From assembly GCA_037176725.1 (NCBI GenBank), contig JAZBRS010000020.1, positions 53,224,001-53,288,000 on the forward strand: a stretch of DNA of 64,000 nucleotides, written 5' to 3'. Made by a program: the position numbers and the translations under genes. The DNA is from Posidonia oceanica. Its lineage: Eukaryota; Streptophyta; Magnoliopsida; Alismatales; Posidoniaceae. Positions 43,656-52,240 of this stretch are shown here, piece after piece (the stretch's first letter is position 1; every line of letters starts with the position of its first letter). The notes under the pieces are model-generated. The model saw only the letters and a program-made list of their open reading frames with translations. It had not been told where the DNA came from and searched no databases.

Positions 43656-43864
43656 CCTCAGTCAGTTCAACTTCCAAATTTGGTCAGGACATGAAGAACA
43701 CTCAGGTTGCCGACATTTGGGGCTTAGATAAGGATAGCTTTTTGGACTTGAGAGGAACAATTGGCTCAAGTGATACACTCTGGATTGGGTAGAGGGCTTC
43801 TAAGAGCGACCTATTGCAAGAGACTATACTAACATGAAGGGAGTGTCAAAACGGGGTATCTACA

Positions 43865-44586
43865 AAGGGAAGTCTGAATGGAGGAAACTGGCTCATGTCG
43901 AAGTTTGCCGGAGCTTGGGTATGTACCCCTAATGCGCTGAGCATTTTTCTCATCTCATCCAAATTGGTTATCCCGGCTGATGGGGTTGGGATATGTGAGT
44001 TGAATGACTGGTGGTTTTGCTGCTGATAAGGATAGCTGTTGCAGAAGTACTAAGGTGCGACCAGCTCGTGTCGCGGAGGAGATGCCTAGTGGGGGTGGTA
44101 ATCCAACGGAGGCTGGTTGCCAGCTGTCGGTGCTTGGAGAAGTGGTTCTTGGTGCTCGTAGGGCAGACCAACTGTTTCTCTGTACTCGTCATGTGGCATT
44201 TGGTTTTGTTCCTGGATCAAGGGGTTTGCCCTTGATTTATAAGCTCCGTTGAGCACTGTGCCTTGCCCTTGGTGGTTCGTATCCGGCGGTGGGTTGCCAT
44301 ACTATCCCTGGTATGGTTCGTCAGGTGTTTGGTCCGTAACTGACCTTCGTTGTCTTTCACCAAGGTAGGGTGGCTGCTGGAGGTTATTCTGACATGGCCC
44401 CGTGGGGGCTGATGTCTCTTCATTTAAGAACTGATACATGGCTTTGTACTGGATCGAGTCTGGATCCAAGGCTTCTCCAGTGGTCGGATGGTAGATTGTG
44501 ACTGGAGGATCTTCCGTCGATATACTTGTCAAGTCTGACCTCTCTCTTTCTGAATGTTCAGCTTCAATGGTTTGGTTTAGCATCAT
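43865..44586 (-). pseudogene. B1 gag, N-terminal part
   Basis: Minus-strand from ATG 44586: MMLNQTIEAEHSERERSDL, TIYHPTTGEALDPDSIQYKA, MYQFLNEETSAPTGPCQNN, then a stop at YQG. A frameshift follows, and the segment ends at B2. The blocks pair with 41015-40320 of B2, and the missing rest is at 20063. CAG codons here match TAG codons in B2, which shows C-to-T decay in B2. Confidence 0.85.
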
Positions 44587-46124
44587 AGCAACTTTGAAAA
44601 TGAGATGAAATTTGATTCAGGGTGTAATACGCCTCACAATGCAGCATACAACGTTGGACGCAAGTATTCAAGCGTATAACACCCTCAGCAGTATTCCTCT
44701 GTTCTTTCTATCTTCCCTTTTTCTTCTCTTTTCCTTTTCTTTCTTTCCCTTTTTTCCTTTTCTTTTTTTTCCCTTTTTTTTTATTTTTCTTTTTTTCTTC
44801 TTTTTTCTTTTTTCCTTCTCTCTTTTCTTTTTCTTTTTCTTTTTCTTTTCTTTTATATAAAGGAAGGGTTACAAGTGCTTACAATGAAAAAAAGGAAATT
44901 ACAAAACTTTGCAATTTAATACAAGCTCCTAAAAAGTAAAAATTGAAAATAAAACTGCTACTATCTTGTTTTTTATTTTTCAAATGTTTTACCTTGCAAA
45001 TCAATCTACACAGAAAAGCTAAAAATAAATAGCCAAGCAAAGAATGCGTTAGACACGGTATCTACTGCGTCTAACGTTAAATGCAGAGATTCCGACGTCT
45101 AACACCCTATTACAGAGAACTATACAGAAATACTTTCAGACAGCGATTAAAGTTTTGATTTATGTTTTCGTTTTGAGATTAGTGTTTTAAACCTGCGTAG
45201 CTCTTAGGGTACCTTAAGGCTTAGGTATGGCTTTTTCTTTTTAGGGATTTCTATGGATCCTCACAAAATGGGTAAATATATTTTTTTCTTTCTTGGTACT
45301 ACCCCCTACCTCAACTCCTGAGGATGTTAGGGGGATCTCGAATACACTTAGGTCCCTACCCCGTAGAGGTAGAGCCCAGCATACTCAGGATTGATCGGGT
45401 CCCTCGTGTATCAACCACAACAAAATAAACAAACCACTGAAGGAGGGAATACAAATCAAAACTTGAGGTTCTAATTAACTTTCACAGAAGCTAAGGGAAG
45501 AAAGAGGGGCCCTTGTGAAAGAAAATGACAATACAAGCACCTCTTCTAGGCCCTTTGCAATAGAGGTGCTTGGGACCTAAATGGTTACTTGTATAACTCA
45601 AGAGATGACACAAACAACTAGTTCCCAATAAGGGCCATGCAAGTCATACAGAAAGATTTGATTTTTTTATTTTTTATTTTGCAAAGCACCCAAAGGAAAA
45701 TGAGGTTCCAGTCCCTAGGGCAAAGCTGATCACCTCACATCTCAGTCTTTGGGCCAGTTATGCAAAGAAAACTAAGAAAAATTTTGAAACAGAAAGGTTT
45801 CTGTTCAGTGGTCGTTAGACGCAGCTACTGGAGCATCTAATGTTAGACGCGCCAGATCACGCATATAACGTACTGACAGAGTTTTTTGCAGAAAAAGCAG
45901 TGGCTTTTACAAACACCTCCACTCTCGAGAATCCCAGAGAAAAGGGGGGGTGGTTTCAGTTATTTGGACATAGAAGAAAAACGAAAAGGGTCACGGTGCC
46001 TCAAAACACTACGAGGAATTTCACCGCTACCTTAAAACTTATAAAAAAAAACTAAAAACTAGAAATGAAGATAATACGGAAGAAGAAGAAGAAAGAGATT
46101 ACTCACTTGCACAGGGGCACTTCT
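44587..46124 (-). other. B1 leader (5' untranslated region)
   Basis: Between primer site and gag of B1. No gene. Pyrimidine-rich plus-strand tract 44695-44855 (long T runs with C). Palindrome clusters at 44618-44690, 45045-45110 and 45819-45875. Parallel to 41016-42510. Confidence 0.7.
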
Positions 46125-46144
46125 AGCCGTCCCACCGTGATCGC
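46125..46144 (-). promoter_or_regulatory. Primer binding site of B1
   Basis: TGGCGATCACGGTGGGACGG on the element strand, three bases inside the LTR end. Nearly identical to the B2 site at 42511. Confidence 0.75.
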
Positions 46145-46147
46145 CAG

Positions 46148-47418
46148 ACTGTGGATATGGGGTTTTTGGAGGAGAAGAAGCTTGTTTCGTCTCGATTTCT
46201 CTCTCGGGGTCCCCTTTTTTTTGTATTCAACTCTGTCACTCCACAGGTGATGGAATTGGTGTGGTCACCACTCTAGGTTTGCTTTCACCGGCCCTCGAGA
46301 CACCTTGGGAGATGTGGGGTGTGGGTTCGGCTACCTTAGGACAATGCCGGCGTTGCCCAAGGGTGCTCGTGCTTGGTGAGTCTCTTCTCCTTCTTCTTCC
46401 ATGTAAAATAGATGTTAGAAAAACAAAAGCATGGATTAATATGGTGTAGTAGCTTATTCAGAGTATATAGAATAGAACATAAAGAAACATGGAAAAACAC
46501 TTACCCGAGGAGTTTGATGCCCCCTGTTGCAACTAATGGAAATGAATATGCTTTGCTATACTACAAAATTAAAATATGATATGAAAAAAAAGAAACTGAA
46601 AGAGAGAGCCCCCTTTTTATTAATGCACAGAGTGCCAAATGCATCGACATGATGTTGCTGTCGACAAAGGAAGACTCAAGCTTTTTCTTACTCGGGATCC
46701 CCTTTCTCAAAACTCTCTCAAAATCTGGTTTCTCTCTCTGAAAATCTCTCCAATCAAAATTTTCTCTCTTAAAAATTTCCTCTTCCAAAAAATCCCATTT
46801 GTCTAAAAAAATCCGTCCTTTGACCCTGTGGGGGTACCCCTACTTTTATAGAGCAGGGGAGGAACAAAAAAGGAATTGAATGACTAGATCAGCAAACTTT
46901 CTAATTCGGGGGTGTTATACGTTGGAAACCCAGCGCATAACGTTATAAGCTGGAATCCCAGTGTATAACGACCTCCGAAGTACAACTGCCAAGATAAAGG
47001 AATATTCCCCAATTAAAACTTGATTAAGTGTCAATAAACTAGTGTTAATTGCCTTGACCGGTCAATAGAGTCTAAAGAAGGCAAAAACACAGATTTCGTA
47101 TTTGGCTAAATAAAGAAAGTTTGTGGCTAGCACTGAGCTTCCACGTTGGATGCTGGAAAACCAGCATCCAATGTTATAAGCTGGGAATCCAGCGTATAAC
47201 GCCCTTAGTCAGTCCAACTTCCAAATTTGATCAAGAAATGAAGGACTTTCAAGTTGTTGATACTTAAAGCTTAATAAGGGATGAAAATAATGTTTTGAAC
47301 TAGAGAATAAGTGTTTGGCACAAGTGAGAGGTCCTAGATTGAGCAAAGAGCTTCTAGGGACGACCTAATGCAACAGACTAAACTACCAAGAAGGGAGTGC
47401 CAAAATGGGGTATCTACA
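46148..47418 (-). repeat. 5' LTR of B1
   Basis: 1271 bases with the same ends as the B2 LTRs. TATA box at 46843-46850. Two hairpin pairs (46914-46970, 47143-47201). Its outer flank, GCCCC at 47419, is the first base group of gene E exon 2 in B4. The matching 3' LTR is not in the window. Confidence 0.9.
46914..47201. promoter_or_regulatory. Tandem hairpins in B1 5' LTR
   Basis: GTTATACGTTGG - AAAC - CCAGCGCATAAC (46914-46941), CGTTATAAGCTGG - AATC - CCAGTGTATAACG (46941-46970), ACGTTGGATGCTGG - AAAA - CCAGCATCCAATGT (47143-47174; 13 of 14 pairs) and TGTTATAAGCTGG - GAAT - CCAGCGTATAACG (47172-47201). Adjacent hairpins share the AACGTT-type joint. Confidence 0.75.
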
Positions 47419-48562
47419 GCCCCTAGCCTCCTCGAATAACAACTGGGATTCTAAAGCCTATCAATTAGACTGGGTCCAAAATTTCCGCACTTGGGTGTTA
47501 AAGAGGTATCGAGAACAATTGGAGGAGGCTGGCCTCAGTCAAATCCTCTGGCGACTGTGGCAACCCATTGACTGGAAGGCACTCTTTGGCCTTTGTAGGC
47601 TGTGGAACCCCCTAACTCATACATTCTTCACCTCCTCAAGGGAGCTCACGATTCTTTTGGAGGAGTAAGTGTTTTATTGGGCACTCGACAAGCTGATCCC
47701 TCCATTTACTCCAGGAATGCGTATCTTTTGCCAACCGGGGTGGTTGGGTCCTTTTCTCTCCTGAAGTGCATCTTTGGCCCCGTCATTGTCCTAGAGGGTC
47801 TGGTGCTAGATGGCTGCATCAACCTTGCTTCTCTTTGGAAATTCTTAGCGAAGCAGCGGGACAGCATTCGCTCGAAAGCCTCTTGCTTGGAATGCATCAT
47901 TATTCTGATTGGTGGGCTAGCTCTCTTCCCAAATGAGGCTTTAACCAATAGCACATCTCATGCTGAGCTTATGTGCATGAGCGTCCGCAATCCGGAGATG
48001 AGCTTCAGTCAGTTTGTGCTAGCCTTCACTATCCGAGGTTTATCCAGTGCTTGCCTTGGTGGGCCATTCTTTGGGTCCCCTTTTCTGGTTCTGCGGTGGC
48101 TGGATGAGCTTATTCTGCTGCCTACCCTTGATGCTGGTCTTCCCCTTGAAGAATATATTCGCATGTGAGGTCAAGCCTCAGATAGATTCCTTCAGCCACC
48201 TCTCCACAATTCAGACGGCATACGATCCTAAGTATTTCCTGATGCTAGTTGGGGCAACAGAATTTGTGAGGTACAACCCCCAACGTTGCTTTTCCATGCT
48301 GGGCATTCCTCGAGCTATACATCCCATGCCTCGTTTCTCGGATATGATCCTTCCGCGCTTGAGGGGCACTCTTGGAGACATCGCCCAAGTCTACTTTCAT
48401 ACTGGCATCTGGGATAGAAAAGGACAGAGCCGTGTCCTTTCTTCGTGGGACAACCCGAATATGGATCATGAAGCCATTTCCACTGCTACGCACGACGTCT
48501 AGTATGAGTGGGTGAAGCCCAATTTATTCATCAAGTTTCCTACGAAGAAACAAAAATTGTAA
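47419..48562 (+). pseudogene. Gene E, B4 copy: exon 2, 5' part replaced by B1
   Basis: Plus-strand from the base after the B1 LTR, which equals the first base region of exon 2 in B2 (23950). Blocks: YQLDWVQNFRTWVLKRY, WQPIDWKALFGLCRLWNPLTH, RELTILLEE, LIGGLALFPNEALT, FSQFVLAFTIRGLS, YNPQRCFSMLGIPRA and the basic end PTKKQKL before TAA 48560. Frameshifts near 47668, 48168 and 48500. Where B2 has TAG at 24721, this copy has CAG, so the B2 stop is secondary. Structure and fold family as for the B2 copy. Confidence 0.75.
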
Positions 48563-48679
48563 TCAGTATTTTACCTTTAATCATCAATAAAGTTGTATTT
48601 TATTTTTCTTTGGTTGCTTTCCTCTTTTATGCCTTTTATCAAATAAAATTGAAGTTTAGAATACTCCCTACATCAGATG

Positions 48680-48835
48680 TGTTAAACGCGTGGACTAGGG
48701 CGTTCAACATTAAACGCTGGGATCCCAACGTTTAACGCTTTTCCTTCCTTAGGGCATTGAACGGCCCATTTCCAACGTTTAACGTCTTGCCTCCTGATGC
48801 GTTAAACGGCCCAGTTGGCACGTACAACATTGAAT
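48680..48835. promoter_or_regulatory. Palindrome cluster between genes E and D (B4)
   Basis: GATGTGTTAAACGCGTGG, ACATTAAACGCTGGGATCCC and AACGTTTAACGC (hairpin with one mismatch), TTCCAACGTTTAACGTC, GCGTTAAACGGCCC and GTACAACATTGAATGG, which runs into the TATA box. Many cores read TTTAACG here where B2 has TATAACG, so the motif drifts between copies but keeps its symmetry. Confidence 0.65.
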
Positions 48836-48837
48836 GG

Positions 48838-48844
48838 TATAAAA
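48838..48844 (+). promoter_or_regulatory. TATA-like box of gene D (B4)
   Basis: TATAAAA, 48 bases before the start codon of gene D, in GGTATAAAACC. Confidence 0.6.
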
Positions 48845-48891
48845 CCTCCGTTTTACACAGCGAGCTGGCATCTTTCTTCTTCCCTATTCTC

Positions 48892-50235
48892 ATGGCATCT
48901 ACTTCAGTCCCCAACATCTCTATGCACAACAAGAGAGGAATTGCAAAGCCTCTGGAGGAAATTGAGGGACACATGATGCCTCACATCAAGGCCAGGAGAG
49001 TATGATTCTCCTCACTAGTCTTTTATTCTTTCTTGTTCCTCATCTTTTCATCTTGTTTGCAGGAGATCCTCAATTTTACAAAGGCACCCTGCTTTGACAA
49101 TGATTTCCCTTACTATTCTCCTTGGGTGAAGGAATTTATGCCTTGGGCTCTGGAAAGCAAGTCCGTCTTAGCACGCACATGCTTTGGTGGGCTCCTGGAC
49201 TTGTTGGGAACTACCTTGGACTGGCCATTGCTCCATGCTCTATGCGCTTTCTGGAGTCCTGAAACTCATGCTTTCTTCCTCGGGGGCTGCAAGATGACAA
49301 TCCTGGTAGAGGATGTTCATGGCCTTCTTAGCGTTAATCAGATTGGGGCTTTTCGACTAGACACTAACTTCCCATTACCATATGGACAAGCAGATATGCA
49401 AGTATTCATGGATCGTATCTTTACTACTCCACCCACTTTCCCAGTGCTCAAAGGTCGCCGACTCAACCTAGCATATCTATATTATCACTTCCGCTGGATC
49501 GAGGATTCTGCTTCCAAGGATCAGCTGCGGATGTGTCTACATTTATTGATTGGAGGCCTCATCGTATTTGTCTCAAAAGACTTCACCTTGGATGTTTATC
49601 ATACTGAGTTCTTGGTGGGGCTCACCGAGCACTTTTGGCGTTCTCCTTCGGTTGCCATCCTTGCAGCTACATACCTTGGTCTGACCAATGTCTCAACTAG
49701 AGGGGATTTTGTAGGCTCTCCTTTTCTTCTTTCCAGGAGGTTGCATGTCCACTTCCCGAGACTCGAGCCTGCGAAGACTGATCTTATCAAGGAGAGGGTT
49801 TGCTTCCTGTCTTCTGCTTCTATCAACATCTTCACACCCTCTACGCCATATTATCGCAAACACGAGGCGCGAGGGTCTCCGATTGAACTAGAGTTGATCG
49901 GGCCCACCCACTTTGTGGTGTACAACTCTCATCGCTGCTATGAGATGGTGGAGTAAAAGAAGGGGGTGCCACCTCAGCTAAGCTCTATGCCTTGTATCCA
50001 GACTCGGTAACGCTGCTCAACAACTGGTGCAGCAATGATGTACTATATTCGAGCTCTATGGACAACCTTGAACCGCCACGATGACTCAGATGGGACCCAC
50101 TCTACTCCTTTAACCTGTTGTCTACTTCAGGAAGATGAGCACTGGAGCTAGTATTCAAAGTTGTTGCCTAAGCCCAAGGAGTGGGTTGAGGAGACCGGCG
50201 TGCTGTGCAAAAAGAGGAAGAGGCCGATTAGATAG
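48892..50235 (+). pseudogene. Gene D, B4 copy: best-kept antisense PMD-type gene
   Basis: Plus-strand. Exon 1 48892-48999 (36 codons, MASTSVPNISMHNKRGIAK), intron 49000-49062 (63 bases, GT-AG), exon 2 49063-50235. Exon 2 is open for 298 codons: LNFTKAPCFDNDFPYYSPWV, LDWPLLHALCAFWSPETHAFF, CKMTILVEDVHGLLSV, CLHLLIGGLIVFVSKDFTLDV, FLVGLTEHFW, LELIGPTHFVVYNSHRCYEM. A TAA at 49954-49956 stands where B2 has CAG; further stops lie near 50008 and 50150. The end is KKRKRPIR, NLS-like. About 427 residues when whole. Resembles the plant mobile domain (W-P-x-H, T-I-L-V-E-D-V). A remote link to DUF7745-type proteins is possible. Confidence 0.75.
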
Positions 50236-50660
50236 GCAATCTTTGTAGTTCATTTCAATTTTTGGATCATGTATCTTTTAATTCAAGGAATGAATATATA
50301 TTTTTCTTTCCATTTCAACTTTTATTTGTATACTTTGGACTATGCTGAGTCTAGAAATACTCCCTAGTGCCTTTGGCATTGGCTCAAGGGCCCTTTGTCA
50401 CAATTCAGCAACTTAAGTCACTGTTAAACGTAAAACGCTTGATCTGGAGCTTCTAACGTTAAATGCCTGAAGTCTTGCGTTTAACATTCCTCTGCTAGTC
50501 ATTAAACGCTGGAGATGGGGCGTTCAATGTTGAACACTGAGGTTTGCCCGTTCAATGCCTCTGAATGATTTTCTGCACAATCTCAACAAACAAGTTAATC
50601 CATCTAGGGTTACCATTGCCCCTAATCTCACCTGAATATAATGAAACCAAAATGGCCTTC
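50236..50660. other. Spacer after gene D in B4
   Basis: No gene seen. Same order as 6342 and 30875, with a palindrome cluster at 50425-50560 (GTTAAACGTAAAACGC, TTCTAACGTTAAATGCC, ATTAAACGCTGG, GGCGTTCAATGTTGAAC). It ends at AATGGCCTTC, where C2 inserted; intact copies continue with AATGGCTTTTGAAAAC. Confidence 0.6.
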
Positions 50661-50812
50661 TGTTGACACCCCATTTTGACAAACTGAATTAGTGGATCTC
50701 TCTCTAGTGGCTTCAAAACATGACTTAGAAAACCCTCACCCAAAATCAAGAAAATTAAAAACTTTAGAACCTTGAAATCAAACCCAAAACCTTAGCCTTT
50801 TTTTAACCTAGC

Positions 50813-51000
50813 AAAACCATCCAAAAACCCTAGGAAAACCCATCCTTTCTTCAACCTAGAAAACCATCCAAAAACACTAGGAAAACCCATCCTTTCTTCA
50901 ACCTAGAAAACCATCCAAAAACCTTAGGAAAACCCATCCTTTCTTCAACCTAGAAAACCATCCAAAAATCCTAGAAAACCTAGGTAAAATAATCCTGAAA
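50813..51000. repeat. 47-bp tandem repeat at the start of C2
   Basis: AAAACCATCC marks lie at 50813, 50860, 50907 and 50954, a constant 47 bases. The unit ends CATCCTTTCTTCAACCTAG. Not present in C1, which has a 41-base unit at the matching place. Confidence 0.85.
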
Positions 51001-52240
51001 TCCCCCCAAAACCCTAAACCAAAACCCATTTCAAATCTAAACCCTAATCCAAACCCTAAACCCAAAATCCTTCCAAAACCCTCTCAAAATCCTATTTTAA
51101 ACCCTAGGTCAAACCCTAGAAATCCTAGGTCACGCACTCACACAAAACCCCTCCAAATTCAGGTCATTATCCTCCCTATCTCTCCTCATTATCTTTTTCT
51201 CTCTCCTCATTATCCTTTTTCTCCCTCCAAATTCAAGTCATTATCCTCCCTATCTCTCCTCATTATCCTTTTCTCTCTCCTCATTATCCTCCTTCAAACT
51301 CATCATCAGCCCCCATTCAACACTCCTAAAAACAACTAAAGAGAAAAACCCAACCAGAGAAGTAAATCAAACACTTAAAAAACAATTCAAAAGAAAACCT
51401 AATTAAAAAACCTAATTAAAGAACCTAAGGAAAAAAACCAAGGAAAACCTAATCAAAAACTAAGAAAATCCCATTCAAAATCTAAGAAAACAGATTAAAA
51501 ATCTAAGAAAACAAATTAAAATCTAAGAAAACAAATCAAAACCTTGGAAAACATTTCAAATAAACTTAAAAAAAACAATTCAAGAAAAAACAATTAAAAA
51601 ACTTTAAAGAAAACAAAGTAAAAGTCCAAGAGAAAAAAGAGAAGATGAAAAGGAAAAGACAATAAAAAAAACTCAGATAAGAATCAGAAACAAACAAATA
51701 AAAACAATTAAAAAAGAAAAGCATAAGAAAAACAATCAAAAACCCTAATTAAAAAGAAACAATTAATCAAAGGAAAAGAAGGAAAAAAACACATAAGGAT
51801 AAAACCAATTAAAAAACTTAAACAAATTACAAAGTTAAAAACAATTAACAATTAAAATCAAAAGGGAAAAACTTAATCAAATTAAAAAACTTAAAAACAG
51901 TTAACAAACTTAAAATTGAAAAGAAAAACTTAAAATCAAAAGACAAACCTAAATCAAGAGGAAAAGTTAAACAAATAAAACAATCAGGAAAAAACTTTAA
52001 AAAAAAACTATTAACAAACTTAAAAGAATAATTAAAAGGAAAACCTAAAAAATAATCACTTAAAACTCTAAAACAAATCCAACTTAAAAAACCAGAACCC
52101 AAATTCCTTTTCTTTTTCTTCTTCTTTTCTTTTCTTCTTTCTTCTTCTTTTTCTCCTTCTTTCCTTTCCCTTTTAATTTTCCTTTTCTCCACATCTCAGG
52201 CCCGGCCCACTCTCCTTCCTCCTCTTCTTTTTCTTTTTTT
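51001..52240. other. A-rich then pyrimidine-rich part of C2
   Basis: No gene. 51300-52090 is very A-rich with AAAACAATTAAAAAC-type words. 52100-52260 is a C/T tract. 51000-51140 has further CCCTAAA words. Confidence 0.6.

Larger units (their letters stand above)
20069..43864 (-). mobile_element. B2: complete 23.8 kb Tat-lineage retrotransposon with antisense cargo genes
   Basis: Minus-strand element with both ends: 5' LTR 42534-43864, primer site 42511-42530, leader, gag 41015-39129, two protease modules, G-patch, RT, two RNases H, integrase to 32646, T-rich array, then on the opposite strand gene D (29529-30874), gene F (25495-28701) and gene E (23753-25104), tandem arrays 23430-21247, a polypurine tract and the 3' LTR 20069-21090. 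A near-exact 5-base duplication (GAGGG/AAGGG) flanks it within gag of B1. The size is close to that of the largest known plant elements (Ogre). All reading frames are broken. It is younger than B1, which it interrupts. Confidence 0.9.
42534..43864 (-). repeat. 5' LTR of B2
   Basis: 1331 bases, TGTAGATACCCC to CCCCATATCCACA on the element strand. Contains the TATA box at 43268-43275, GAACCC-type text and two palindrome clusters (43340-43400 and 43566-43655). The 3' LTR lacks about 310 bases of this region. L3 of B1 (46148-47418) is a more distant relative. Confidence 0.9.
5337..47418 (-). mobile_element. B1: outer Tat-lineage element (family B), interrupted by C1 and B2
   Basis: Reassembled from pieces on the minus strand: 5' LTR 46148-47418, primer site 46125-46144, leader, gag start 44586-43865, then (after insert B2) gag 20063-18813, then (after insert C1) protease to integrase 14105-7950, a T-rich spacer, and antisense gene D at 5338-6341. 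Joining across C1 gives a gap-free alignment with intact B2 at 39120; joining across B2 restores gag. The 3' LTR and any gene E or F copy are lost at 5337. The upstream flank of the 5' LTR is the second exon of gene E in B4, so B1 inserted into an older family B copy. Confidence 0.8.
47419..50660 (-). mobile_element. B4: fragment of an older family B element (antisense cargo region)
   Basis: Holds gene E exon 2 and gene D in the same order and orientation as B2, without gene F between them. Cut on the left by B1 and on the right by LTR C2. By analogy with B2 its gag-pol lay to the right on the minus strand, but none of it is present. It is the target of both insertions and hence the oldest family B copy here. 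Confidence 0.7.
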
